Below are positions 13,842 through 23,007 of a DNA stretch of 61,846 nt, piece by piece. Each line of letters opens with the position of its first letter. Within the stretch, counting starts at the first letter, position 1. The notes below the pieces were generated by a model. That model was given only the letters and a program-made list of their open reading frames with translations, ran no database searches and was not told the origin of the DNA. Source of the stretch: Xinfangfangia pollutisoli (GTDB taxonomy: Bacteria > Pseudomonadota > Alphaproteobacteria > Rhodobacterales > Rhodobacteraceae). The translations under genes and the position numbers were made by a program. The stretch is from positions 1 to 61,846 of the forward strand of contig NZ_JAICBZ010000012.1 of the NCBI RefSeq assembly GCF_020179405.1, in the 5' to 3' direction.

Positions 13842-15149
13842 TCACCCCTTGATCCAGGGCGGCGTGACGAATTCGGCCTTGGCATAGGGCCAGGGCGCGA
13901 TCAGCACCGGCTCGGCCTGATGGTCCTGGATCTGCAGGAACTGGTGCGGCATGCCGAGCGACGGGTCGTCGGTGCCGCCGGGATACGAGGCCGCCGCCTG
14001 TTCGCCCGGAAGAAAGCGCGTCGTGCCGTTCGGGCCGCGATGGATCATCGCGCGGATCCGCGCGGCGACCTTGCGGTTCTGCGCCTCGTCGCCGGGCGCG
14101 CCCGAGCCGCCGGCCAGCGCCGCCGCCACAGCCCAGATCCATGCCGCGTTATAGGACTGGACGCCCGAGTTATGGCCCGCATCCGCGCCGAACCGCGCCT
14201 TGTAGCGGGTTTCGAAATCCAGCCCGATCTCGTCCTGCAGCGCGCCGATGACGGTCGAGAACACCACCCCGGCAGCGGCGGGGCCGGCGATGTCGCGGAA
14301 GGATTTCACCGAGGGCCCATATTGCATGTAGATCAGGCTGGGCGTCGGGTTGGTCATGAACTGGACCATGAACTGCGCCAGATCGGCCGGGAAATAATGG
14401 GTGACCACGATCACCCCCGGCGGGTCCTGCCGCAGTTTCGACAGGGTCGGCCCCCATTCCGAAATCGGCACGTTGACCGTCTCGTAAAGGCTGACCTCCC
14501 AGCCCAGCGCCGCGGCGCCTTCGCGCACCACATTGGCGATGTTCGACGAATAGGTGCCCGCCGACAGGATGATCGCCAGCTTGCGGTTGGCGGGCGTGAA
14601 GGCGCCCCCCTCGGTCAGCGAGGACAGGAATTTCAGCAGGCCCGACCCGTACCAGGTTTCGGAAGGATCGGTCTGGAACGATCCGAAATACCGTTCGGGA
14701 TCTTCGCCCACCAGCACGCCATGCCCGCTGGACGTATCGTTGTGCAGATAGATGATCCCCGCATCCGCGATCGCATCCTGCACCGCCGAGCCGGATCCGG
14801 TGTTGTAGCCGTTGATCACCGCATGCACGCCGTAGCGGTCGATCAGCCGTTGCACCGCCTGCACATTGGTTGCATCGCCCATCTGCTTGGTGTCTTCGAA
14901 ATAGGGTTCCAGCGGGCGGCCCAGGATGCCGCCAAGGGCGTTGATCTCGTCACAGGCCATGATCAGGCCATTGCGGAACTCGACCCCGTCGGCGGCGGCA
15001 AAATCGGTCAGCGGCGCGGCCTGGCCGACCGGGATCGGCTCGGCCGAGGTCTGCGCCAGGGCGGCATTCGCGCCCGACAGAAGGGCGGCGGCCCCGGTCA
15101 GCCAGGCCGACCCTTTAAGCATGCCTCGGCGATGGATGCGCTGATCCAT
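13842..15149 (-). CDS. Periplasmic substrate-binding protein of a Liv-type ABC importer
   Basis: This 435-residue type I periplasmic binding protein begins with a signal of twin-arginine appearance (HRRGMLKGSAWL, hydrophobic run, then ALAQ), so export by Tat is possible. The mature part opens with IPVGQAAPLTDFAAADGVEF, typical of the LivK/AmiC-like family, and contains NGYNTGSGSAVQD and NDTSSGHG in the expected ligand cleft. It presents the ligand to LivHMGF. Its closest-looking relatives include amide and short-chain urea or amino acid binders, but the ligand cannot be read from sequence. The gene is 30 bases after the upstream amidase and 5 before livG. Confidence 0.9.
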   Translation of the reverse strand: MDQRIHRRGMLKGSAWLTGAAALLSGANAALAQTSAEPIPVGQAAPLTDFAAADGVEFRNGLIMACDEINALGGILGRPLEPYFEDTKQMGDATNVQAVQRLIDRYGVHAVINGYNTGSGSAVQDAIADAGIIYLHNDTSSGHGVLVGEDPERYFGSFQTDPSETWYGSGLLKFLSSLTEGGAFTPANRKLAIILSAGTYSSNIANVVREGAAALGWEVSLYETVNVPISEWGPTLSKLRQDPPGVIVVTHYFPADLAQFMVQFMTNPTPSLIYMQYGPSVKSFRDIAGPAAAGVVFSTVIGALQDEIGLDFETRYKARFGADAGHNSGVQSYNAAWIWAVAAALAGGSGAPGDEAQNRKVAARIRAMIHRGPNGTTRFLPGEQAAASYPGGTDDPSLGMPHQFLQIQDHQAEPVLIAPWPYAKAEFVTPPWIKG

Positions 15150-15179
15150 GTCATAACTCCCTGTTGTGTTTGGTTTTGC

Positions 15180-16610
15180 TTAGGTTGCGCGCCTGGGCAT
15201 CGCCCAGGGATTTGCCTGTTCCAGCTGCGCGGCCAGAGACAGGATCGTCGCCTCATCGTTCAGCTTCGCGGTCAGCTGAATGCCGATGGGAAGCCCGGCC
15301 TCGGAAACCGCCATCGGCACGCTTGCCGAGGGCAGCCCGGTGACATTGGCGGGGGCGGTGAACAGGAAGGATTGCAGCACCCGGTCCCAGGCCGTCTCGG
15401 CCCCCAGGATGGCGGCGTCGAAATGGCCAAGCCGGGGGGGCGCGAAGGGCAAGACCGGCGACAGCCAGATGTCGCGCGCCTGGAAGAAGCCGCCCATCGC
15501 GCGCGCCATGCCCTGAAACACCACCAGATCGCGGATGTAATCCACCGCCCGCCGCGCGATGCCCTGGGCAAAGAGATACTGGTTGAACGGCTCCAGCTCG
15601 CGCACCAGGATCTCGGGATCCTCGCCCCGCGCCGCGGCCAGGGCGCTGAGCCCGCGGGTCACGGTCATCGGCCAGAAGCTTGCCAGGGCCGCGCGGAAGG
15701 CCGCGCCGTCAAAGGGCAGCGTGACCTCTTCGACCTGATGGCCCAGCGCGCGCAGCAGATCGGCGGCCTGCGCCACCGCGGCGCGGCATTCGGGCGCCGC
15801 CGCCGTGCCGTCCGGCGCGTCGAAGGTGACGCCGATCCGCAGCCCGTTGCGCGGCCTGGCAAGCGCCGACAGAAAGCTTTCCGCCGGCGCGGGCGCAACA
15901 TAGGGATCGCCGGGCAGCGCGCCGGCCGTGGCATCCAGAACCGCCGCACTGTCGCGCACCGTGCGCGACACCACATGTTCCGCCGTGATCCCGCCAATCG
16001 CCTCGCCGACATCGGGGCCAAGGGTGATGCGCGCGCGGGACGGCTTCAGCCCGAACAGGCCGCAGCACGAGGCCGGGATCCGGATCGAGCCCGCGCCGTC
16101 ATTGGCATGCGCGACCGCCACATATCCCGCCGCCACCGCCGCCGCCGCCCCGCCCGAAGATCCGCCCGGCGTATGGTCGGGGTTCCAGGGGTTGCGCGTC
16201 GGGCCGCGCCAGACCGGCTCGGTCGTGCCCATGGTGACCATTTCAGGCACATTCGTCTTGCCCAGCGTCACCAGCCCCGCCTGCCGATAGCGGGCCATCA
16301 GCGCGCTGTCATGGTCGATCACGTTATGCTCCAGCAGCCTGGCGCTGCCGGTGGTCGGGGTTCCTGCCATGTGGCAGTAGAAGTCCTTCACCAGGAAGGG
16401 CACGCCGCGAAACGGCCCCTCGGGCAGATCCGCCGCGGCGGCCTGATCCAGCGCCTGGTCGAAAAAGCGCTGGGTCACGGCGTTCAGCGCAGGATCGCCC
16501 GCCTCGATCCGGGCGATGGCGGCCCTGGCCAGTTCCACCGCGCTGACATCGCCTTTCGCGACGGCCTCGGCCTGCGCGGTGGCGTCGCGGTCCAGAATCT
16601 CGTCGATCAT
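15180..16610 (-). CDS. Amidase signature family hydrolase, similar to 6-aminohexanoate cyclic dimer hydrolase (NylA)
   Basis: This 476-residue protein has the full AS triad: Lys in [15 protein letters not shown], cis-Ser in [16 protein letters not shown] and nucleophile Ser in [20 protein letters not shown]. The [24 protein letters not shown] stretch (split here by length) is what I associate with NylA-like cyclic dimer hydrolases and related amidases. It probably opens a cyclic or linear amide. Its ATG overlaps the aminotransferase stop by four bases. The pairing with an omega-type aminotransferase mirrors the nylon-oligomer route (amide to amino acid to semialdehyde), but the real substrate may be a natural lactam or amide. 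Confidence 0.9.
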   Translation of the reverse strand: MIDEILDRDATAQAEAVAKGDVSAVELARAAIARIEAGDPALNAVTQRFFDQALDQAAAADLPEGPFRGVPFLVKDFYCHMAGTPTTGSARLLEHNVIDHDSALMARYRQAGLVTLGKTNVPEMVTMGTTEPVWRGPTRNPWNPDHTPGGSSGGAAAAVAAGYVAVAHANDGAGSIRIPASCCGLFGLKPSRARITLGPDVGEAIGGITAEHVVSRTVRDSAAVLDATAGALPGDPYVAPAPAESFLSALARPRNGLRIGVTFDAPDGTAAAPECRAAVAQAADLLRALGHQVEEVTLPFDGAAFRAALASFWPMTVTRGLSALAAARGEDPEILVRELEPFNQYLFAQGIARRAVDYIRDLVVFQGMARAMGGFFQARDIWLSPVLPFAPPRLGHFDAAILGAETAWDRVLQSFLFTAPANVTGLPSASVPMAVSEAGLPIGIQLTAKLNDEATILSLAAQLEQANPWAMPRRAT

Positions 16611-17992
16611 GCCGGTTCCTCCGCCGGGTTTGCGGCAACTTCATCCGCCAAAGCATCAAGCGCCTGCCGCAGCCGGGTGAACAGCAGCGCCAGTTCGGTC
16701 TCGGAAATGATCAGCGGCGGGCAGATTGCGATCGTGTCGCCCAGGTTTCGCAGGATCAGACCCTGATCCAGGGCCAGGGCCACCAGCCGCGCGCCGACGC
16801 CCCGCGCTGGCGCGAAGGGCCGGCGCGCCGCCCGGTCGGCGACCAGCTCAACCGCGCCGATCAGGCCCACGGACCGGCTGTCGCCCACCAGCGGATGCCC
16901 CGCCAGCGCCTGGATCTGCGACCGGAAGACCGGCGCAAGGCCGCGCACCCGGGCCAGCAGATCCATCTCGTCATAGATCCGCAGCGTCTCAAGCGCGACG
17001 GCGCTGGTGACGGGGTGTCCGGCATAGGTGAACCCATGGCTCAGCCCGCCAAGCCGGCTGGCTTCGGCCCGGATCACCTGGAAGACCTCGTCCGTCAGCA
17101 GCGTCGCCCCGATCGGCTGATAGCCCGAGGACAGCGCTTTCGCGACGCTCATCATGTCGGGGCGGAAGCCGAAGGTCTGGCAGCCGAACCAGGCGCCGGT
17201 GCGTCCGAAGCCGCAGATCACCTCGTCGCTCAGCAGCAGGATGCCATGGTCGCGCAGCAGCTTTTCCAGTTTCGGGAAATAGCCGGCGGGCGGGATGATG
17301 ACGCCGCCGGCGCCCATCACCGGCTCGGCGATCATCGCGGCAATGCTATGCGCCCCCTCGGCGGCGATCAGGGCTGCGATCTCGTCGACCAGCCGGTCGG
17401 CAAAGGCCTCTTCGCTTTCGCCAGCGGTGCCGGCCGTGTAGTGATGCGGCGTCTCGGCGAAGATCACGCCCGCATCGGGCCAGGCATAGGCCCCCCGCAT
17501 CGGCGCAAGCCCGCTGAGCGTGGCCCCCAGCACCGTGCTGCCATGATAGGCGCGCTTGCGGCTGATGATCTTGCGCCGCTCTGGCGCGCCCCGACCGCTG
17601 TGATAAAGCCAGGCCAGCTTGATCATCGTGTCGACCGCTTCCGAGCCGGAATTGGCGAAGATCGCCTTGCCCTCGGGCATGGGCGACAGGGCCAGAAGCC
17701 GTTCCGCCAGCTCGATCGCCGCCGGGTTCGAGCGGCGGTTGAAGGTGTGATAGGACCCCAGCCGGCTGATCTGCTCGGCCGCGGCGCGCGCAAGACGCGG
17801 CTCATTGAACCCCAGCGAAGCGCACCACAGGCTGGACATGCCCTCCAGATAGCGGCGCCCGCTGCTGTCGGTGACGAAAACGCCGTCGCCGCGTTCGATG
17901 ATCAGCGGCCCCTGCGCTTCCAGCGCGGCCGGGTCGGTCTGGGGATGCAACAGAACCGCAAGATCGGTTTCGGCAAGGGAATTGCGCATCAC
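16607..17992 (-). CDS. Class III (omega) aminotransferase, PLP-dependent
   Basis: This 461-residue fold-type I aminotransferase shows YLEGMSSLWCASLGFNEPRL, the phosphate-binding ANSGSEAVDTMIKLAW, the DE pair in LLLSDEVICGFGRTG that contacts the pyridine ring, and the Schiff-base Lys in MMSVAKALSSGYQPIGA. Members move amino groups from beta-alanine, omega-amino acids or amines to pyruvate or 2-oxoglutarate. It overlaps ridA upstream and the NylA-like amidase downstream by four bases each. Context suggests it deaminates the amine freed by the amidases. Confidence 0.93.
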   Translation of the reverse strand: MMRNSLAETDLAVLLHPQTDPAALEAQGPLIIERGDGVFVTDSSGRRYLEGMSSLWCASLGFNEPRLARAAAEQISRLGSYHTFNRRSNPAAIELAERLLALSPMPEGKAIFANSGSEAVDTMIKLAWLYHSGRGAPERRKIISRKRAYHGSTVLGATLSGLAPMRGAYAWPDAGVIFAETPHHYTAGTAGESEEAFADRLVDEIAALIAAEGAHSIAAMIAEPVMGAGGVIIPPAGYFPKLEKLLRDHGILLLSDEVICGFGRTGAWFGCQTFGFRPDMMSVAKALSSGYQPIGATLLTDEVFQVIRAEASRLGGLSHGFTYAGHPVTSAVALETLRIYDEMDLLARVRGLAPVFRSQIQALAGHPLVGDSRSVGLIGAVELVADRAARRPFAPARGVGARLVALALDQGLILRNLGDTIAICPPLIISETELALLFTRLRQALDALADEVAANPAEEPA

Positions 17993-18387
17993 GCGGCCTC
18001 GATCCTGGCGGCAAGACAGTCGATCTCAAGCTTCCATTCCGGCCGGCCCAGCGCCTTGACCAGAACCAGCGAGGCGGCCGGATAGGGCGCGGCGATCACG
18101 CTGTCGCGCACCGCCCGGATGGCGGGCAGATCCTCGGGTGCGACGACGAAATAGGTCATCTTGACGATGTCGTCGAAGCCGAAGCCCTGGCTGGCCAGAA
18201 GGGCGCGGAAATTGTCGAAGATGATCCGGGTCTGTTCGCCGGCATCCTCGGGGATCGAGCCGTCGGGCCGCACGCCGACCTGGCCGGCAAGCTGGATCGT
18301 GGTCGCGCCGGGCGGGATGACCACGCCATGCGAATAGTTCCCGAAGGCCGCGGCCACATCGCTGCAGTTGAAATGTCTGATCGTCAT
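17989..18387 (-). CDS. RidA/YjgF family enamine/imine deaminase
   Basis: This 132-residue RidA-family protein has LAGQVGVRPDGSIPEDAGEQ, the FDNFRALLASQGFGFDDIVK core, and a C-terminal PEWKLEIDCLAARIE in place of the usual LVEIEAVA. The Arg that binds the carboxylate in canonical RidA (normally near CRV) is not clearly conserved, so it may belong to a Rid subgroup with a specialised substrate. It presumably clears reactive imine intermediates made by the overlapping aminotransferase. Confidence 0.88.
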   Translation of the reverse strand: MTIRHFNCSDVAAAFGNYSHGVVIPPGATTIQLAGQVGVRPDGSIPEDAGEQTRIIFDNFRALLASQGFGFDDIVKMTYFVVAPEDLPAIRAVRDSVIAAPYPAASLVLVKALGRPEWKLEIDCLAARIEAA

Positions 18388-18398
18388 GGGTCTGCCCT

Positions 18399-19163
18399 TC
18401 AGTTGCGCTGGACCAGCTCGGCCAGCTTCTGCTGGTAGGTTTCACGGAAGGCCTGAAAGCGTTGGGTCGGCGCCGACAGGGCCAGGGCATAAGGGGCGGT
18501 CCCGGCTTCCAGCGGCATCGCCATGCAGGAAATCCCCGGGGCGAATTCCTCGTCGTCATAGCCGATGCCCTCGGCCCGGATGCGGGTGAACTCGGCCTGC
18601 AGCGATTTGAAATCGGTCAGGGTCTTGTCGGTCAGCTTGGCCAGAGGCTGATGGTTCAGCAGGTATTCCGCCATGCGCGCCGTCGCGGCATAGGCCAGCA
18701 GCACCTTGCCCGCCGCCCGCGCATGGGCGTGCAGATACTGGCCATGCGGCATCCCGGCCGAGCGGATCGCATTCACCCCGGCCGCGACCTCGATGATCAC
18801 GATCTCGCCCTGCCACCAGCCGACGACATAGCAGGTCTCGCCCGTCTCCTGCGCAAGTCGGCGCACCAGCGGCAGCATGTAATCCGGCGCCGAGAACTGG
18901 CGGCCGAAGGCCTCGGCCAGCGCGCCCACGCTAAGACCCAGACGGTAATTGCGCTGGTCGTCGCGAGCGATGAAGCCGGTATCTTCCAGCGTGTGGATCA
19001 GGTGATAGGCGGTCTGGCGTTCGATGCCCACCGCCGCGGCGATTTCGCGAACGCTGAGGCCCTGGTCGCTGCGCGCGATGGCCGTCAGGATGTTCACGCC
19101 GCGCACCACGGAATTGATGTGCAGACGCCCGGTTTTTTCGCCGCTCTCGGCCATCAGACGCAC
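18399..19163 (-). CDS. IclR family transcriptional regulator
   Basis: This 254-residue regulator has an N-terminal winged helix (VRGVNILTAIARSDQGLS, then the recognition helix around VGIERQTAYHLIHTLED) and a C-terminal IclR effector domain ending in the typical MAMPLEAG...YALALSAPTQRF region. It is embedded in the operon: its start overlaps the E1 gene by ten bases and ridA follows 11 bases later. It is therefore likely the local ligand-sensing regulator, perhaps acting at the AT-rich promoter before the E1 gene. The internal position implies autoregulation. Confidence 0.92.
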   Translation of the reverse strand: MRLMAESGEKTGRLHINSVVRGVNILTAIARSDQGLSVREIAAAVGIERQTAYHLIHTLEDTGFIARDDQRNYRLGLSVGALAEAFGRQFSAPDYMLPLVRRLAQETGETCYVVGWWQGEIVIIEVAAGVNAIRSAGMPHGQYLHAHARAAGKVLLAYAATARMAEYLLNHQPLAKLTDKTLTDFKSLQAEFTRIRAEGIGYDDEEFAPGISCMAMPLEAGTAPYALALSAPTQRFQAFRETYQQKLAELVQRN

Positions 19164-21181
19164 TCCTTCTGCAGGGTCTGGGTGTTTGAGTGCAGCAGAT
19201 CGACCGCCGCCGCGACGATCTTCGTGGCATCGGGCAGCAGAGCGGCCTGCAGCACCGGCGAGGCCGGCATGCGCACATCGGGGGTGGCGACCCTGCGGAA
19301 CGCAAGCGCCGAGGGGCCCAGCCTTTCGGCAAGCCCGGCGATGATCTCTGCGCCGAAACCGCCGGTCAGATTGGCCTCATGCACCACGACGACCCGTCCG
19401 CCCGTCGCGGTCACGGTCGCGCACAGCGTTTCCCAGTCGACCGGCGACAGCCAGCGCAGATCCAGCACCGACACATCGATACCATCCTGGCCCAGTCGTT
19501 CGGCGGCGACCTCGACCCCGGGCATCACGGCGCCCCAGCCCAGCAGGGTCAGGCTTTTGCCCCGGCGCCGCAGCGCCGCCCCCGCCGTAGACTGGCGCGG
19601 GGCATCGGGCCAGATCTCGCCCGGGCGCTGATACAGGGCGCGGGATTCGATGATCACCGCGGGATCCTCGCCATGCAGCGCCGCGCGCAGCATGTGATAG
19701 GCATCGTCGGGCGTCGAGGGCAGCCCCACCCGCAGGCCCGGCACATGGGCCAGCATCGCCTCCAGCGATTGCGAATGCTGCGCGGTCGAGCCGGGCGTCG
19801 CGCCCTGCTGCACCCGCACCACGATCGGCGCCGTTCTGCTGCCGCGGGTCAGGTAGCGGATATTGGCGGCCTGATTGATGATCTGGTCCAGCGCCACAAG
19901 CAGGAAATCGGCCCACATGATCTCGACCACCGGGCGCTTTCCTTCCAGGGCCAGCCCCACGGCCGAGCCCAGGATGGCGGCTTCGGCAATCGGGGTGTCG
20001 AACACCCGTTTCGCGCCGAAATCCCTTTGCAGATAGCGGGTTGCGCCGAAGATTCCGCCGGCATGGCCGACATCCTCGCCATAGACCAGCACCTCGTCGC
20101 GTTCGGCCAGTTCGCGCTTCAGCGCCTCGTTCACCGCCTGGATATAGGTGGCGTCCCGGGCGCTTCCGCGCGGCCCCGTCCTGTCGGGCCGCGCCGCGGG
20201 CGGGGCCGCGACATGGTGGGTCGCCGTGGCGGCATCGGGCATGGGCATCGCCTGCACCCGCTGCAGAACCCCGGCCCAGTCACGGTCAAGCCGGTCGCGC
20301 AGGATGGCAAGCTCTTCTGGGCTGCTGGCGCCCAGCGCGCAAAGCCGCGCCTCGAGCAGCGCAAGCGGATCGCGAAGCTGGCTTTCTTCCCGGTCCGCCT
20401 TGGGGCGGTAATGTTCGATATCGCGGTTGTAATGCCCCCAAAGCCGGGGCACCCGGCATTCGATCAGGACCGGCCCCTTGCCCGCCAGAACAGTGGCCCG
20501 GGCGATGGCGAAACTGTCGCGCACGGCAAGCGGATCGGTTCCGTCGATGGTGGCCGATTGCATGCCATAGGCATTTGCGCGGCGGGCCAGACGGTCCAGC
20601 CCGGTGATCGACAGCGTCGGCGTCATCTCGGACCAGCCGTTGTTTTCGCAGACGAAGATCACCGGAAGCTTGTAGGCCGCGGCAAAGACAAAGGCCTCGT
20701 GCAGGGCGCCCTGGCTGGTGGCCCCGTCGCCGAATGTCACCACGCAGACCCGGTCCGCCGCCTCGATCTGTGCCGCCATCGCGATGCCGCAGGCGATCGG
20801 GCCGCCCGCGCCGACGATGGAATTCTCGCCCACGAAGCGCGCATTCGGGGCGGTGACCAGGGCCGAGCCGCTGCGCCCGCCATTCACGCCATCGGCGCGG
20901 TGGCACAGTTCGGCAAACAGCGCCTCGGCGGGAACGCCGGTTTCCAGCGCCCAGCCGTGACCGCGATAGGTGGCGATCACCCGATCCGTCGGGCCAAGCC
21001 CGGCCAGGGCGCCGACCGGCACCGCCTCTTGCCCGGCGCAAAGATGCACCGACCCCGCGATCAGCGCATCCTTGCGGGTGCTGTGGTCAAGCGCCGCCTG
21101 TTCGAACTGACGGATGCGGTACATCCGCGCATAGGACTGAACAAGAAACTCGATGTCCGTATCGGTGAGAGAGGCGGGCAA
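19154..21181 (-). CDS. Fused E1 alpha/beta thiamine-diphosphate-dependent 2-oxoacid dehydrogenase component
   Basis: This 675-residue protein joins an E1 alpha half (residues 1 to about 320) to an E1 beta half (about 345-675) by an Ala/Pro-rich linker. The alpha half has the ThDP motif GDGATSQGALHEAF...CENN and a HxxAGQEA-like HLCAGQEAVPVG. The beta half has EALKRELAERDEVLVYGEDVG, DTPIAEAAILGSAVGLAL and RVQQGATPG. It should decarboxylate a 2-oxoacid (branched-chain, pyruvate or acetoin type) and pass the acyl group to a lipoyl E2. No E2 or E3 gene is in the window, so it would have to borrow them. It is the first gene of the operon, which suggests the pathway yields a 2-oxoacid. Confidence 0.88.
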   Translation of the reverse strand: MPASLTDTDIEFLVQSYARMYRIRQFEQAALDHSTRKDALIAGSVHLCAGQEAVPVGALAGLGPTDRVIATYRGHGWALETGVPAEALFAELCHRADGVNGGRSGSALVTAPNARFVGENSIVGAGGPIACGIAMAAQIEAADRVCVVTFGDGATSQGALHEAFVFAAAYKLPVIFVCENNGWSEMTPTLSITGLDRLARRANAYGMQSATIDGTDPLAVRDSFAIARATVLAGKGPVLIECRVPRLWGHYNRDIEHYRPKADREESQLRDPLALLEARLCALGASSPEELAILRDRLDRDWAGVLQRVQAMPMPDAATATHHVAAPPAARPDRTGPRGSARDATYIQAVNEALKRELAERDEVLVYGEDVGHAGGIFGATRYLQRDFGAKRVFDTPIAEAAILGSAVGLALEGKRPVVEIMWADFLLVALDQIINQAANIRYLTRGSRTAPIVVRVQQGATPGSTAQHSQSLEAMLAHVPGLRVGLPSTPDDAYHMLRAALHGEDPAVIIESRALYQRPGEIWPDAPRQSTAGAALRRRGKSLTLLGWGAVMPGVEVAAERLGQDGIDVSVLDLRWLSPVDWETLCATVTATGGRVVVVHEANLTGGFGAEIIAGLAERLGPSALAFRRVATPDVRMPASPVLQAALLPDATKIVAAAVDLLHSNTQTLQKECV

Positions 21182-21204
21182 CTCAGATCTCCCTGCGCCA
21201 GGCT

Positions 21205-21290
21205 TCCAGTCCGTCGGACGCTATAAACCCACCCTTACAGAGTCAATATTTTTATAATCTTATCATTATGTTATACTATTGACGGAAAAA
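21205..21290 (-). promoter_or_regulatory. AT-rich promoter/operator region of the amide-catabolism operon
   Basis: About 50 bases of strongly AT-rich DNA lie just upstream of the E1 start. On the minus strand TTGACT (21248-21243) is a candidate -35 with TATAGC 15 bases later, a short spacing. Upstream of it, ATAAT-N6-ATTAT (21254-21269) is an inverted repeat of the size IclR proteins bind. The 180 bases to the hipA stop hold nothing else I recognise. Confidence 0.5.
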
Positions 21291-21473
21291 GCAATGCGCC
21301 CGCGCCCGCCCGCGTCGCTACGGATGCAGGCGGGCGCCGCTTCGGGCGGCAGGGAAAGAGGAACAGGACGGTCCACTTGCCGGGGCCGTCACCCGGCCAG
21401 GGCAAGGCGTGCGAAAGCCGCAGCCAGGGCGACTCAACCGCCGCGAGCCGACCGCCGCAACCGGGCTGGCCGC

Positions 21474-22718
21474 CTAGCGATCCAGCGTCTTCAGGATGCT
21501 GGCACAGCGGGCGCGGATCGCCTGGTCGACCTCGTCCAGCAGCGGATGGTCGCCGGCGGGCATGGCGGCAACAGCCCCCCTCGCCTCGGCCAGCCGATCC
21601 GGGATCGCCTTGGCCAGTGCCCCGACGCGGCCCAGCGCTACCCTTGGCGCCAGCCCGCATTTTTCCGCCTCGCGTGCCCAGTGCCGCCCCTCGACATAGG
21701 CGCCCCGGCGCTTGTCATCGACATCGAGGGCCAGGTTCTCGGTGATGCCGGGCCAGACCGTGGCGCACATCACATCGTAGATCGGCGCAAGGTCGACCCC
21801 GTCCCCGCGGATCAGGATGGAATAGTTTTTCAGATGCGCATCCGTGTTGCAGCAGAGCACGTTGAACACCATCGCATCCCACAGCCGGAACACTTCGGCC
21901 GCGCCGCCGATGGCGCGCAGCCGGTCCATCATGGCGGCGAAATTGCCCTTCGGGCCGCGCGCCTGGTTGTGCTGGTATTTCGCCGAGGGCGGCAGGCCCA
22001 GCGCCTGGCAGAAATCTTCCTGATGCAGCCGCCGCAACGCCGGACCCTGCGGCAGCCGGTCATAGCGCGCGACCAGCAGATACAGCCGCCGCCCCGCCCG
22101 GCCCGTGCTGACATCGGGCGCACGCAGCCCCACCCGCCGCGCCAGCGTCAGGCACAGCGCCTCATTCTGCACGCCGCCCCAAAGCCGGTCACTGTCGGGC
22201 TTCAGGATATGGCTGGACGCCGTGCCATTGACCGGAATGGCGATCCGCCCCCCCGGCAGCACGCGCACGGCCAGCTTGGTTTGAACCCCGGCCAGCGACA
22301 TCGAGACCCCGTCTTCGCCGGCAAGGAAGGGTTTTCGCGGCAGCTCGTCGATGATCCGTTCCAGATCCTGTTCCGAGCCGAGTTCCCGCACCTCGCTGCC
22401 CGTCGCGCCGCGCTCGGCGAACGAGATCGCCCCCGACGTGTCGCGCCCCACCCGTCCCAGCAGGGCCAGGATATCAGTATGCGGAACATCCAGGATGCGG
22501 GCCATCATGCGGATGGCCTCGGTGTCTTCGGGCAGAAGGTTGATCAGCCAGGGCGCCAGCACCGGCCAGTCCCAGGGCGCGGCGCGAAGTGGCATGGTGG
22601 TTGACAGCGGAAAGGCGCCGTCCTGCGCCAGCCAGGCCGGGTCATAGCGAAAGGCCGGCGCGCCCCCGGCGCTGGCGACGATCTCGCCCACCGGATAGCG
22701 TTCATAAAACAGCTGCAT
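21474..22718 (-). CDS. hipA: HipA serine/threonine kinase toxin
   Basis: This 414-residue HipA-family kinase has an N-terminal subdomain (LINLLPEDTEAIRMMA), the Ser-containing loop SMSLAGVQTKLAV that becomes autophosphorylated in E. coli HipA, the ATP-anchoring HILKPD, EDFCQALG, the catalytic CNTDAHLKNYSIL (catalytic Asp, then Lys-Asn) and the metal-binding LAPIYDVM. All key residues look intact, so it should be active. E. coli HipA phosphorylates glutamyl-tRNA synthetase and causes growth arrest. It follows hipB on the same strand, 9 bases after the hipB stop, as in a standard hipBA operon. Confidence 0.95.
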   Translation of the reverse strand: MQLFYERYPVGEIVASAGGAPAFRYDPAWLAQDGAFPLSTTMPLRAAPWDWPVLAPWLINLLPEDTEAIRMMARILDVPHTDILALLGRVGRDTSGAISFAERGATGSEVRELGSEQDLERIIDELPRKPFLAGEDGVSMSLAGVQTKLAVRVLPGGRIAIPVNGTASSHILKPDSDRLWGGVQNEALCLTLARRVGLRAPDVSTGRAGRRLYLLVARYDRLPQGPALRRLHQEDFCQALGLPPSAKYQHNQARGPKGNFAAMMDRLRAIGGAAEVFRLWDAMVFNVLCCNTDAHLKNYSILIRGDGVDLAPIYDVMCATVWPGITENLALDVDDKRRGAYVEGRHWAREAEKCGLAPRVALGRVGALAKAIPDRLAEARGAVAAMPAGDHPLLDEVDQAIRARCASILKTLDR

Positions 22719-22727
22719 GGCCCGGGC

Positions 22728-22991
22728 TCACAGCGGCGGAAGCAGCGGGCCGGGCGGCTTTGCCCGGTCGGCGAAGAGCGTGCCGATGCGCATGCCCAGC
22801 GCCTCGGCCGCGGCCAGGGCCGGGGCGAGGTAACTGGTGCCCTTGCCCCGCTCCAGCTCGCTGATGAAACGGCGATTGGTGCCGATCATGCCGGCCAGAT
22901 CCGCCTGGGTATGGCCAAGCGCCTTGCGGCGCGCCCGGATCGCGGCGCCGAATTCGCGGGCCAGACGGTCTTCTGCCGTGGACAGGTTCAT
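22728..22991 (-). CDS. hipB: HipB-like XRE-family antitoxin/repressor
   Basis: This 87-residue single-domain helix-turn-helix protein (IRARRKALGHTQADLAGMIG, then NRRFISELERGKGT) has HipB size. The short Pro-rich tail (AKPPGPLLPPL) is the likely flexible end. The ATG at 22991 follows GAGGG by about 7 bases; an upstream extension would run through the operators and is unlikely. It should neutralise HipA and repress the operon by binding the four palindromes found just upstream. Confidence 0.93.
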   Translation of the reverse strand: MNLSTAEDRLAREFGAAIRARRKALGHTQADLAGMIGTNRRFISELERGKGTSYLAPALAAAEALGMRIGTLFADRAKPPGPLLPPL

Positions 22992-23007
22992 GAGCCCTCG
23001 CGCAAAT

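Noticed and set aside
13920-16766. Long plus-strand open frame (about 948 codons) opposite the Liv binding protein and amidase
   Set aside because: It is antisense to strong, recognisable genes, is rich in Arg/His/Gly/Pro typical of shadow frames in GC-rich DNA, and has no domain.
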